A stretch of 39,244 nucleotides of DNA, taken from assembly GCA_014879945.1 (NCBI GenBank), contig JACSRE010000408.1, forward strand, positions 1-39,244, in the 5' to 3' direction. Origin of the DNA: Myxococcus sp. Lineage in GTDB: Bacteria; Myxococcota; Myxococcia; Myxococcales; Myxococcaceae. The notes beneath the pieces are model-generated. The model made no database searches, had not been told where the DNA came from, and saw nothing but the letters and a program-made list of their open reading frames with translations. Shown here piece after piece: positions 7,380 to 15,494 of the stretch (positions are counted from its first letter, which is position 1; each line of letters opens with the position of its first letter). The translations under genes were made by a program, and so were the position numbers.

Positions 7380-8531
7380 TCAGCCGAACAGGCCGACCCG
7401 CGCGGGCGTGAAGTCGGGGAAGACGTCTTTCCCACGCAGCCCCGTCGCGTCGAGGCACTCGCTCATCACGCTGCGCAGATCGGTCGTCACCGCGAGATCG
7501 CGGCCCTCGTAGAGCTTCGTCAGCCCCGGCCAGTCGCTCAGCACCCGGCCGCCGTTCACGCCGCCCCCGAGCACGAGCGAGGCCGACGCCGTTCCGTGAT
7601 CCGTCCCGCGGGTGCCGTTCTCTCTCGCGGTGCGTCCGAACTCCGTCATCGTCAGCAGCGTCACGTCGGCCAGCTTCGGCCCGAGATCGACCGCGAAGGC
7701 GGCGAGCGCCTCCGAGAGCTCCTTGAGCCGCTGCGCCAACTGGCCCTCGTCGCTGCCCTGCGCCAGGTGCGTGTCGAAGCCGCCCAGCTCGGTCGCCGCG
7801 AGGTGCAGGCCCACGTCGGCGTGGATCAGCCGCGCGAGATCCTGGAGCCGCCTGCCGAGCGTCGATCTCGGCCACACCGCGCCGTTCTGCGGAGGGCGCT
7901 CCGCCAGGCCCTCGGTCTTCACCTTCGCGACCGAGTCGAAGGCCTCATGGCCCGAGGTGCGCAGCGCCTGATCGACGGCCTGCGCGTAGAGGCTCTCGAA
8001 GGTGGCCGCCGAGACGTCTCCACCGCCGATGCGGAGGTCCTTCAACGACGGGAAGGCCAGCGCGCTGGCGTCGCCCTGCATCGAGCCCGGCAGGCCGTTC
8101 TGCACCGCCACCATCGAGAACGCGGCGTCGTCGAGCGCGCGGCCCGCCCGGTTGAGCCAGCCGTCGCGCGCCCGGCGCCCAGCCGACCCCGACTCGAGAA
8201 TGTCTTGCGCCTCGAAGTGGCTGCGCGGCGAGCTGGGGAGCCCGACCGCGTGCACCACCGCGAGCTGCTTCGCCTGGAACAGCGGCGCCAGGGCGGACAT
8301 CGCCGGGTGGAGCCCGAACGTCGCGTCGAGCGGCAGCGGCCTCGTCGGCTTCAGTGACGGGCGCAGCGGCGCCAGCGCCGGGTCCCCGATGGGCGGCACC
8401 ATCGAGAGGCCGTCCACCCCGCCGCGCAGGAACACCACCACCAGCGTCTTCTTCGAGCCGGACTTCTGCGCGAAGGCTGGCGCCGCGCCGAACGCGGCGA
8501 GGGACTGCATCAGGGCGCGTCGTGAGATCAT
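7380..8531 (-). CDS. DUF1501 family exported protein
   Basis: The protein has 383 residues and belongs to the DUF1501 group, which has a sulfatase/alkaline-phosphatase-like fold. Supporting features are KTLVVVFLRGGVDGLSMVPP near the N-terminus, ATELGGFDTH in the middle, and TMTEFGRTARENGTRGTDHG near the C-terminus, all hallmarks of the family. The N-terminus MISRRALMQSLAAFGAAPAFAQ looks like a twin-arginine signal with an AFA-Q cleavage site, so it is probably folded in the cytoplasm and exported. It overlaps the upstream DUF1800 gene by four bases (ATGA). The two families are commonly found as a pair, but the activity of the pair is not established. The open frame extends far upstream as a shadow of the DUF1800 gene. 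Confidence 0.92.
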   Translation of the reverse strand: MISRRALMQSLAAFGAAPAFAQKSGSKKTLVVVFLRGGVDGLSMVPPIGDPALAPLRPSLKPTRPLPLDATFGLHPAMSALAPLFQAKQLAVVHAVGLPSSPRSHFEAQDILESGSAGRRARDGWLNRAGRALDDAAFSMVAVQNGLPGSMQGDASALAFPSLKDLRIGGGDVSAATFESLYAQAVDQALRTSGHEAFDSVAKVKTEGLAERPPQNGAVWPRSTLGRRLQDLARLIHADVGLHLAATELGGFDTHLAQGSDEGQLAQRLKELSEALAAFAVDLGPKLADVTLLTMTEFGRTARENGTRGTDHGTASASLVLGGGVNGGRVLSDWPGLTKLYEGRDLAVTTDLRSVMSECLDATGLRGKDVFPDFTPARVGLFG

Positions 8532-10129
8532 TGTTTCTGGAACTCCGGAGACCCGAGCAGCAGCCCCACCACCTTCGAGACCTCGACGCCGCGCCGCTCG
8601 TCGAGCTCGTCGTCGCTCGAGAGCGCCCGTCGCACGATCGAGAGCGTCTGCTCCGAGGCGGGCCGGCCCAGCACGCCGAGCGCGATGGCTTCGACGCTGG
8701 TGGACTTCGGCGGCAGCCTCACCTCGACGCCGGGCACGCGGCCGCTGGCGAGCTTGAGCCCGAAGTTGATGCGAGAGACCAGGGCGCCGGCCGAGACCCA
8801 GGCGGCGGCGTCTTCTCGGTACCCGGTGGGCGGCGCGCAGCGGTACAGCGGCTGGCCGAGCTGCTCGAGCGCGGTCGCCAGCGGGCGCTGCGCCTCGTCG
8901 AGGGTGCCGATGGCCCGCACCGCGCCCACCACGAACTCGAAGGGCGTGCGGGTCTTGGTGGCCACCACCTCGGGGCTCCAGAACTCGGGTGACTCGATGA
9001 TGGCGCGGTAGGTCGCGCGCAGGTCGCCGTCGGTGCGCAGGAACTCGGCGGCCACCCTGTCCACCAGCGCTGGCGGCGGGGTGTCGCTCACCAGCCGCTG
9101 GCACAGCTTGAACGCCAGGTGCTTCGCCGTGGCGGGGTGCCGCGCGAGGAAGTCGAGCAGCAGCTCCCCGTCTCGTTGGCCTCCGCCGGCCGGCAGGCGC
9201 AGCCCGAACACCTGCTTCGCTCCGTCGTCGTGCGCGAGGCGGTGGAACTCGAACTGCGCGAAGTCGTCCTTCTTGCGGCGCAGCTCGAGGCCCCAGCCCG
9301 TCAGCGCCCGGGCCGCCTCGCGAACGTCGTCCTGCGAGTAGCCGGCGTTCACGCCCACGGTGTGCAGCTCGAGCAGCTCGCGCGCGTAGTTCTCGTTGAG
9401 CCCCATCGCCCGCGGCGCGTCGTCGTCCTGGTCGCGCAGGCCCCTCGGGAGCGTGAAGCCGTCGCGCACCGACATCCAGTTGTCGAGGTACCAGAGCATC
9501 GCCGGGTGCTTCGCGGTCGCGCCCAGCAGCGCTCGAAAGCGCCCGTAGACGTGGGGCCGAATCGCCTCGCGCTCGTAGGCGTTCACCATCCACCGCACGC
9601 GGTTCTTCTCGGCCGAGACGTTGAAGTGGTTGAACCAGAAGTCGACCAGCACCTCTTCGAGCTGTCGCTGTGAGTTGGCCGCGCGCAGCAGCTTCGCCTG
9701 GGTCAGCTCGATGAGGAGCTGGCGGGGCAGGGCGTCGGGGTTCTCCCTGGCCAGCTGGCGCGCCTGGGCTCTGCCTTCGCCGGTCTTCACGTCGACGCCC
9801 AGCGCCTTGAGGCGCTGCTCGGGGCGCGGGTACTCGCGAAAGGAGTCGGCCACCGTCAGCGAGAGCGTCTTGAAGCCCGACAGCCGCGCCTCGATGGCCG
9901 GGTCCACGCCCGGCTCCAGCTGGGCCGCCAGCCAACCCTCGAGGCCCGCCGCGGCGAGGCGCTGTCGATCGGCCTCGCTGGGCCCGAAGGCGAGCCGGTG
10001 GAGGGCGTGCGTCACCTGCTCCGGCGCAGTCAGCGCGGTCGGGGGAAGGTGCAGCGTCACCGGCGGCGTGGCGCCCGGGGGCGCGCCCGTCGCGCAGCCA
10101 GTCAGCATCAGCAGAGCCAGGCGCCGCAT
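8528..10129 (-). CDS. DUF1800 family lipoprotein
   Basis: The protein has 533 residues. It starts MRRLALLMLTGCATG, with a lipobox LTGC that predicts lipid attachment at Cys12, so it should sit at the cell envelope. Family features include the opening HALHRLAFGPSEADRQRL, the VDFWFNHFNVSAEKNR segment, GLNENYARELLELHTVGVNAGYSQDDV, ARALTGWG, and a C-terminal section with PPTGYREDAAAWVSAGAL. These are typical of DUF1800. Its stop overlaps the DUF1501 start, so the two are coupled. The start at 10129 is fixed by the lipobox; the longer open frame toward 10495 is a shadow of the divergent oxygenase gene. The promoter must lie in the 61 bases upstream, which contain the large palindrome at 10167-10193. 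Confidence 0.92.
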   Translation of the reverse strand: MRRLALLMLTGCATGAPPGATPPVTLHLPPTALTAPEQVTHALHRLAFGPSEADRQRLAAAGLEGWLAAQLEPGVDPAIEARLSGFKTLSLTVADSFREYPRPEQRLKALGVDVKTGEGRAQARQLARENPDALPRQLLIELTQAKLLRAANSQRQLEEVLVDFWFNHFNVSAEKNRVRWMVNAYEREAIRPHVYGRFRALLGATAKHPAMLWYLDNWMSVRDGFTLPRGLRDQDDDAPRAMGLNENYARELLELHTVGVNAGYSQDDVREAARALTGWGLELRRKKDDFAQFEFHRLAHDDGAKQVFGLRLPAGGGQRDGELLLDFLARHPATAKHLAFKLCQRLVSDTPPPALVDRVAAEFLRTDGDLRATYRAIIESPEFWSPEVVATKTRTPFEFVVGAVRAIGTLDEAQRPLATALEQLGQPLYRCAPPTGYREDAAAWVSAGALVSRINFGLKLASGRVPGVEVRLPPKSTSVEAIALGVLGRPASEQTLSIVRRALSSDDELDERRGVEVSKVVGLLLGSPEFQKQ

Positions 10130-10166
10130 TCCCGAAGAACACGGCAGCCCGCCGGAGGTTGTGTTG

Positions 10167-10193
10167 CATTCTGACTCACAAAGAGTCAGAATG
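10167..10193. promoter_or_regulatory. Perfect inverted repeat, 11-bp arms, 5-bp spacer: candidate operator
   Basis: The left arm CATTCTGACTC (10167-10177) and right arm GAGTCAGAATG (10183-10193) are exact reverse complements separated by ACAAA. The right arm ends in the ATG used as start of the oxygenase gene. The element sits in the only non-coding space between that gene and the divergent lipoprotein gene, so one bound dimeric repressor could control both. The symmetrical TGACTC/GAGTCA core is of the size bound by TetR- or GntR-type dimers. An RNA hairpin covering the start codon is the alternative; it has no T-run after it. Confidence 0.6.
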
Positions 10194-10781
10194 ACCTTCA
10201 TGGCGAAGCTGCTCCCCAATGCCGAGGCCGAGCTCGACACCCGGAACCCGCTGGTGATGACGGTCGAGGGGGTGCTGAGCCCCGACGAGTGCGCTGGGCT
10301 CATCGCGCGTATCGAAGCCCTGGGCCCGAGCGCGGCGCCGGTGACGACCTCCCGCGGTCCGGTGATGAGGCCGGACCTGCGGAGCAACGACCGCGTCATG
10401 TTCGACGACGTCGCGCTGGCCGAGCGCCTGGCCGCCGCCGTCGCCGGACACGTGCCCGAGCGCCTCGAGGGGGACTGGGTGCTGTCGGGCGCCAATGAGC
10501 GGCTTCGCTGCTACCGCTACCGCCCCGGTCAACGCTTTGCTCCGCACTTCGACGGCGCGTTTCATCGGCACGCGGGCGAGCGCAGCCTGCTGACTTTCCT
10601 CGTCTATCTCAACGGTTGCACCGCCGGCGGCGAGACACGCCTGCTCGACCTGGGGCTCACGGTCCACCCGCGGGCGGGGCTGGGGCTGGTCTTCAACCAC
10701 CACCTGCTCCACGAGGGCGCGCCGGTGCTGGCGGGGGTCAAGTACGTGGTGCGGACGGACCTCATGTTCCGCAGAGCGTGA
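10191..10781 (+). CDS. 2-oxoglutarate/Fe(II) oxygenase, prolyl-4-hydroxylase-like
   Basis: The 196-residue protein is a double-stranded beta-helix dioxygenase. Iron ligands are visible as His119-x-Asp121 in APHFDGAF and His174 in HLLHEGAPV; the 2-oxoglutarate-binding basic residue is Lys184 or Arg188 in KYVVRTDLMF. The GGETRLL strand and LTFLVYLN are also typical of P4H-like hydroxylases. The substrate is unknown; proteins of this shape hydroxylate proline or other residues in proteins, or small molecules. The start at 10191 has an AAAGAG a few bases upstream. An in-frame ATG at 10200 would place the palindrome entirely in the leader. It is divergent from the DUF1800/DUF1501 pair. Confidence 0.85.
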   Translation: MTFMAKLLPNAEAELDTRNPLVMTVEGVLSPDECAGLIARIEALGPSAAPVTTSRGPVMRPDLRSNDRVMFDDVALAERLAAAVAGHVPERLEGDWVLSGANERLRCYRYRPGQRFAPHFDGAFHRHAGERSLLTFLVYLNGCTAGGETRLLDLGLTVHPRAGLGLVFNHHLLHEGAPVLAGVKYVVRTDLMFRRA

Positions 10782-10863
10782 TTTGGGCTGTGGTTTCAGC
10801 CCCTTGCGGCGCATCGGTCGGTTGACCTGTCGCCAGCCCACGGTTGCGCTATGGCCGGACGCC

Positions 10864-12855
10864 ATGAGTGACGTTCCCCAGGCCCAACCCTCCGCTTCCG
10901 CACCGGCGCCCGCCGAGGCTCCCGCGGCTCAAGCGGAGCCTCCGTCAGCAGGCCACGGACACGGCCAGCAGAAGAAGCTGCTCCCGTTGGCCATCGGCGC
11001 CCTCGGCGTCGTCTACGGCGACATCGGCACCAGCCCGCTCTACGCCATGCAGGAGTGCTTCGCGAAGCGCATCGGCCCCGACGGCACCCTCGAGACGTCA
11101 CCGCACGCCATGGCCGTCTCGCACGACTCGGTGCTGGGGGTGCTGTCGCTGTTCTTCTGGGCGCTGACGATGGTCGTCACCTTCAAGTACCTGCTGTTCA
11201 TCACCCGGGCTGACAACAAGGGCGAAGGCGGCATGTTCGCCCTGCTGGCCCTGGTGCCCGGCCGTGACTCGCAGAAGAAGTTGACGGTGACGGTGGTGCT
11301 GGCGGGGTTGCTGGGCGCGTCGATGCTGTTCGGAGAGGGCGTCATCACGCCCGCCATCTCGGTGCTCTCGGCCGTCGAAGGCCTCGGCGTGGCGACCCAC
11401 GCGATGGACGCGGCCGTCGTTCCGCTCACCCTCGTCATCCTCCTGGGCCTGTTCATGGTGCAGCGCCGCGGCACCGGCGGCATCGGGCGCGTCTTCGGCC
11501 CCATCATGGTGGTGTGGTTCCTGACGCTGACGGTGCTGGGCGTGCGCGCCATCTTCCTGCACCCCAGCGTGCTGCAGGCCGCCAACCCGCTGTGGGCCAT
11601 CAGGCTGTTCGGGCACGATCCCTGGCACGCCTTCGTGGTGCTGGGCGCGGTGGTGCTGTGCATCACCGGCGGCGAGGCGCTCTACGCCGACCTCGGGCAC
11701 TTCGGCGCGCGGCCGATTCGCGTGGCGTGGATCTCGGCGGTCTTCCCGGCGCTGCTGATCAACTACTTCGGCCAGGGCGCCTACCTGCTGGAGCACGGCT
11801 GGGTCGAGAAGCCCTTCTGGGCGCTGGTGCCGGAGCCGCTGCTGTACCCGATGGTGGCGCTGGCGACGGCGGCCGCGGTGATCGCCTCGCAGGCCCTCAT
11901 CTCGGGCTCCTTCTCGCTGGCCCGCCAGGCGGTGCACCTGGGGTACCTGCCGCGCGTCACCATCGTGCACACCTCGGAGCGCAACGAAGGGCAGATCTAC
12001 GTGCCCGAGGTGAACCAGGCCCTGATGTGGGCCTGCCTGACGCTGGTGGTGGCGTTCAAGAGCTCGACGGCGCTGGCGGCCGCGTACGGAATCGCCGTCA
12101 CCGGCACCATGACGATCACCTCGATCGTCTTCAGCTACATGGCGCGGCAGAACTGGAAGTGGCCGCTGTGGCGGGTGCTGCCGCTGACGCTGATCTTCCT
12201 CTCTTTCGACGTGCCGTTCTTCCTCGCGAACGTGCTCAAGTTCTTCGACGGCGGCTGGTTCCCCGTGGTGCTGGGCATCTCGATGTACGCCCTGATGACG
12301 ACGTGGAAGCGGGGCCGCGCCGAGCTCGCGCGCCGGTTCAACCAGTCGGTGATGCCCATCGCGGCGCTCCTGGAAGACCTCGAGGCCACCAAGCCCAACC
12401 GGGTGCGCGGCACCGCGGTCTTCATGTCCGGCAACCCCGACGGTACGCCCCCGGTGCTGCTGCACCACCTCAAGCACAACCAGGTGCTCCACCGGCAGGT
12501 GGTGCTGCTGTCGATTCTGCCGCTCGAGGTGCCCTTCGTGCCGAAGGCGGAGCAGCTCGAGGTCAAGGACCTGGGCAACGGCTTCTTCCGGGTGCTCTGG
12601 CGCACTGGCTTCATGGAGACGCCCAACGTGCCCTCCATCTTGCTGCGGGCGCGCGAGCACGCGCTGGTGGCCGAGCCCTCGACGACCAGCTACTTCCTCG
12701 GCCGCGAGACGCTCCTGACGCACGGCAAGTCCACCATGATGCACTGGCGCAAGACGCTGTTTGCCTTCGTCTCGCGAAACGCGCTCTCGGCCACCAGCTA
12801 CTTCGGCATTCCGCCCGGGCGGGTGGTCGAGCTGGGCATGCAGGTCGATCTCTGA
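10864..12855 (+). CDS. kup: Kup-family potassium uptake transporter
   Basis: The 663-residue protein matches the KUP/HAK/KT family of proton-coupled potassium importers of the inner membrane. After a Pro/Ala-rich cytoplasmic tail it opens with LAIGALGVVYGDIGTSPLYA, the family signature, followed by about twelve membrane helices (for example LPLTLIFLSFDVPFFLANVLKFFDGGWFP). Also diagnostic are GEGGMFALLALV, GGEALYADLGHFG and FGQGAYLL. The C-terminal 200 residues are the usual soluble domain (GTAVFMSGNPDGTPPVLLHHL). The start ATG at 10864 is preceded by a TTGACC hexamer at 10822. The usual long N-terminal extension of Ala/Pro (about 40 residues) is somewhat larger than in the E. coli protein. 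It appears monocistronic. Confidence 0.95.
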   Translation: MSDVPQAQPSASAPAPAEAPAAQAEPPSAGHGHGQQKKLLPLAIGALGVVYGDIGTSPLYAMQECFAKRIGPDGTLETSPHAMAVSHDSVLGVLSLFFWALTMVVTFKYLLFITRADNKGEGGMFALLALVPGRDSQKKLTVTVVLAGLLGASMLFGEGVITPAISVLSAVEGLGVATHAMDAAVVPLTLVILLGLFMVQRRGTGGIGRVFGPIMVVWFLTLTVLGVRAIFLHPSVLQAANPLWAIRLFGHDPWHAFVVLGAVVLCITGGEALYADLGHFGARPIRVAWISAVFPALLINYFGQGAYLLEHGWVEKPFWALVPEPLLYPMVALATAAAVIASQALISGSFSLARQAVHLGYLPRVTIVHTSERNEGQIYVPEVNQALMWACLTLVVAFKSSTALAAAYGIAVTGTMTITSIVFSYMARQNWKWPLWRVLPLTLIFLSFDVPFFLANVLKFFDGGWFPVVLGISMYALMTTWKRGRAELARRFNQSVMPIAALLEDLEATKPNRVRGTAVFMSGNPDGTPPVLLHHLKHNQVLHRQVVLLSILPLEVPFVPKAEQLEVKDLGNGFFRVLWRTGFMETPNVPSILLRAREHALVAEPSTTSYFLGRETLLTHGKSTMMHWRKTLFAFVSRNALSATSYFGIPPGRVVELGMQVDL

Positions 12856-12922
12856 AGCCCCGGGAATTCGGTCAGTTGCCGGCGACTTGAAACCAAGGCG
12901 CCCATCGCCTCATCTCCAAGGC

Positions 12923-13522
12923 GTGCTCCGCCTGCTGCGTCGCCCAGAGCCCATCACCGCCGACACGCCCGACGAGGCGCTGGTGCGGCGCGCCCAGCGC
13001 AGCGACTCCGAGGCCTTTCGGGCGTTGTTCGAGCGCCACGCGCTGTCGGTGCGGCGCTTCTTGCGCGACCTCATGCGCGACGCCGACGCCGCCGATGACG
13101 CCACCCAGGAGACCTTCACCCGAGCCCACGTTCAGCTGCCGAAGCTGGGCGAGCACGATCGCTTCCGCCCCTGGGTGTTCGGCATCGCGCGAAACGTGGC
13201 CTTCGAGGCGCGGCGGGTTCGGCAGCACCAGTCGCTCGACGTCGAGGGCGATGACGACGTGCCGGCCGCGGTGCTCCCGGCGCCCGACCCGGAGCGCACC
13301 CTGCTCGACCGGGAGCTGGAAGGCCACCTCACCTCGGCGCTGGGCGAGCTGTCGGAGCACCGCCGCGCGGCGCTGTTGCTGCGGCTCGATCACGGGCTCT
13401 CGTACGATGACATCGCCGCGGCCATGGGGTGGACGTTGCCCATGGTGAAGAACGAAATCCACCGGGCGCGCCTGTCGTTGCGCGCGTCCTTGCTCCCACA
13501 CCTGGGAGGGCCGACCCCATGA
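12923..13522 (+). CDS. ECF-type RNA polymerase sigma factor
   Basis: The 199-residue protein has region 2 (AFRALFERHALSVRRFLRD, then DDATQETFTRAH and RFRPWVFGIARNVAFEARR) and region 4 (LTSALGELSEHRRAALLLRL then LSYDDIAAAMGWTLPMVKN, the helix-turn-helix). The linker is acidic. It would direct RNA polymerase to a small stress or envelope regulon. Its stop overlaps by four bases the start of a zinc-binding anti-sigma-like gene, the standard sigma/anti-sigma operon layout. I use the GTG at 12923 because the frame upstream runs back into kup. The start is uncertain; it has AAGG very close in front. Confidence 0.87.
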   Translation: MLRLLRRPEPITADTPDEALVRRAQRSDSEAFRALFERHALSVRRFLRDLMRDADAADDATQETFTRAHVQLPKLGEHDRFRPWVFGIARNVAFEARRVRQHQSLDVEGDDDVPAAVLPAPDPERTLLDRELEGHLTSALGELSEHRRAALLLRLDHGLSYDDIAAAMGWTLPMVKNEIHRARLSLRASLLPHLGGPTP

Positions 13523-13989
13523 GCCGATGCGGAAAGACCCACCTCCTCGAAGCGGCCGTGCTGGGCGAGACGCCGGACGACGGGCTGCGCGCCCACGCCG
13601 CGCAGTGCCCCCGGTGTCGCCACGAGCTGAACTGGCTCCAGGCCGAGCAGCGCCTGTTTCGCGAGCGCGCGGCCCGTGAAGAGGTGCGCGGGCTGTGGAA
13701 GGGCGTGGCCCACCGCACGGGCGTCGAGCCGCAGCCGCACCGGGTGAGCCGGGCGCTGGTGGGCCTGGCGGCGGCGGTGCTGCTCGTCCTGGGGGCAGGT
13801 CGGCTGCTGGTGGCCCCGGCCTCGAGCGGAGGCCTCGACGCCTCGGTCGCGGCCCGGGAAGAGGCGTTCGAGGCGCTGATGACCGAGAACGCCATCTCGC
13901 AGGAGCGCGCGGAGCTCTGCTCCCGGTTCGAGCGGGGCATCGGCTTTCACTGCGGGTACGTGCCGGCGAGCCTCGTCGCCTCACGCTGA
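13519..13989 (+). CDS. Anti-sigma-factor-like membrane protein with zinc motif
   Basis: This 156-residue protein overlaps the sigma factor by ATGA and probably holds it inactive at the membrane. The cytoplasmic part has His26-x3-Cys30-x2-Cys33 (HAAQCPRC), the ZAS zinc-binding pattern of anti-sigma factors. One membrane segment spans about 79-99 (ALVGLAAAVLLVLGAGRLLVA). The periplasmic tail of about 55 residues carries two cysteines, Cys134 and Cys145, 11 apart, that could form a disulfide. The small size and absence of a catalytic domain point to a sensor rather than an enzyme. It is convergent with the hydroxylase-like gene five bases away. Confidence 0.82.
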   Translation: MSRCGKTHLLEAAVLGETPDDGLRAHAAQCPRCRHELNWLQAEQRLFRERAAREEVRGLWKGVAHRTGVEPQPHRVSRALVGLAAAVLLVLGAGRLLVAPASSGGLDASVAAREEAFEALMTENAISQERAELCSRFERGIGFHCGYVPASLVASR

Positions 13990-13994
13990 CGGCG

Positions 13995-14621
13995 TCAGCT
14001 CTTCGCGTCGCTCTTCTCGTCGGCGCTGCGCTTCAGCAGCGAGCCGATCATCGCGTCCATCCACATGTGGCTGATGCCGAAGTTCTTGTCGGGGTCGGCG
14101 AAGTGGTGGGCCATGTGGTGGGCGCGCATGCGCTTGCCCCACTCGGTCAGCGGCGGGCGGTGGTGCGTGGACCAGTGAAGGAAGTCGTACCAGAGGTAGC
14201 CGATGACGATGCCCGCCCAGAAGGGCGTGGTGAGATCGGCCCGCCCCAGGAGCGACAGGCCGCCCCAGATGAGGCCGGCCAGCGCGATGCTCACCGGCAG
14301 CGGCATCACCAGGCGGGTGTCGTCGTCGGGGTACTTGTGGTGGAAGCCGTGGCCCGTCCACCCCGGCCAGGTGTGGAAGAGGTGCTTGTGGAGGAAGTAC
14401 TCCATGAACTGCCAGGTCAGGAACCCCAGGGGCACCGCGGCCGCGGCGACCTGCCAGGTGGTGCTGCCGTTCGAGAGCGCGCTGCCCAGGACCCACGCCG
14501 TGACCGGAATCCAGAAGAGGAACGGCATCGACGGGTGCACCTTCGAGAAGAACTCGAAGAAGTCGCTCTGATACATCCGCCCGCGTTGGTGCCGTACGTA
14601 GTCGCGCATGGTGTCCCTCAT
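13995..14621 (-). CDS. Fatty-acid-hydroxylase-superfamily membrane protein
   Basis: The 208-residue membrane protein has the histidine clusters of the di-iron sterol-desaturase/fatty-acid-hydroxylase superfamily: HKHLFH (78-83), HGFHH (91-95), HWSTHH (149-154) and HHMAHH (168-173), plus His185 in GISHMW. Membrane helices run about 33-50, 57-75, 106-125 and 133-148. The segment GFHHKYPDDDTRLVMPLPVSI is like FA2H/Scs7-type enzymes, so lipid 2-hydroxylation is a reasonable guess, although carotenoid or sterol substrates cannot be excluded. The start MRDTMRDYVRHQ at 14621 is preferred over the internal ATG at 14609. It lies 65 bases downstream of the esterase gene on the same strand. Confidence 0.85.
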   Translation of the reverse strand: MRDTMRDYVRHQRGRMYQSDFFEFFSKVHPSMPFLFWIPVTAWVLGSALSNGSTTWQVAAAAVPLGFLTWQFMEYFLHKHLFHTWPGWTGHGFHHKYPDDDTRLVMPLPVSIALAGLIWGGLSLLGRADLTTPFWAGIVIGYLWYDFLHWSTHHRPPLTEWGKRMRAHHMAHHFADPDKNFGISHMWMDAMIGSLLKRSADEKSDAKS

Positions 14622-14686
14622 GGCGCGGGCCTTTAACGGGTTTGGGTCTGGGCTGGCAACCCCGGGGCCCGCAGGGTTGATTCGGC

Positions 14687-15418
14687 TCAACCGAGCTTCA
14701 GGCGCGCCTTGAGGAAGGCCGCGAGCCCGCGCAGCACCGGCAGGGGAATCTCGTGCCCGCCCTCGAAGGCGTGGAAGTCGACCTCGAGCCCCGCCTCGGT
14801 GAGCGTCTGCTGGAGCGCCTGCGCGCCCGAGAAGGGCAGCACCTCGTCGCGCCGGCCGTGCGACTGGAAGACGGGCAGCCCGGCCCGCGCCTTCGCCTTC
14901 GGCTTCCAGACGTCTTCGATGAGCAGGGTGCCCGACAGAATGGCCAGCGCGGCCGGAGACTCTTCGAGCCGCAGGGCGACGTCGGTGGTGATCATCGAGC
15001 CCTGCGAGAAGCCGCCCAGCACCAGCTTCGAGTACGGCAGCCCCGAGCCGTTCATCACCTGGGCCACCATCGCCAGCATCGCCTTGCGCGCCGCCGGCAT
15101 GCCCGGGGGTTCGACCTTGCGGAACTCGGCGAGGGCTTGAGGGCTGGCCTGGCGGAGCTTCGCGATGACGTCGAAGTCGATCATCCACCAGGCGCGCGCG
15201 TCGCCCATGCCGAAGGCGTCGAGCGACAGCGGCGCCGCGGGGAAGTGGAAGCGCACCGGCGCCAGCGCCGGCTCCACCGAGCACAGCGCCTCGGCCAGGC
15301 CCACCAGGTCGGTGCCGGGGGCTCCGAAGCCGTGGCAGAGCACCACCACGCCCGCGGGCGGGACGGTGGCGGTCTGTTGAACGGTGACGACGTCGAGGCC
15401 GGCGATGACGGAGCGCAT
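14687..15418 (-). CDS. Phospholipase/carboxylesterase, alpha/beta hydrolase
   Basis: The 243-residue protein is a cytosolic serine esterase of the phospholipase/carboxylesterase (PF02230) type. The oxyanion-hole loop is VVVLCHGFGAPGTDL, the nucleophile elbow GGFSQGSM gives Ser138, SHGRRDEVLPF gives Asp191 and FEGGHEIP gives His222. It also shows the FHFPAAP...WWMIDFD stretch found in this family. I take the ATG at 15418; the frame can be extended to 15601 but that would enter the divergent FHA gene. The divergent intergenic space is 76 bases. The substrate is not predictable; short acyl esters or lysophospholipids are usual. Confidence 0.88.
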   Translation of the reverse strand: MRSVIAGLDVVTVQQTATVPPAGVVVLCHGFGAPGTDLVGLAEALCSVEPALAPVRFHFPAAPLSLDAFGMGDARAWWMIDFDVIAKLRQASPQALAEFRKVEPPGMPAARKAMLAMVAQVMNGSGLPYSKLVLGGFSQGSMITTDVALRLEESPAALAILSGTLLIEDVWKPKAKARAGLPVFQSHGRRDEVLPFSGAQALQQTLTEAGLEVDFHAFEGGHEIPLPVLRGLAAFLKARLKLG

Positions 15419-15494
15419 GGAGCGCTGGCAAGCCACGAACCCGGGCCTGCGACAAGGCCTTGACCTGCCAGCCCCGGCCGTATTCGCTCCAGTC

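Noticed and set aside
14657-14679. A CAACCC/GGGTTG hairpin after the esterase gene as a terminator.
   Set aside because: The stem is short with a large loop and no T-run follows on either strand.
15460-15486. TTGACC with TATTCG as a sigma70 promoter for the FHA gene.
   Set aside because: The spacer is only 15 bases and the second hexamer lies nine bases from the start codon, so it is too weak to list as a site.
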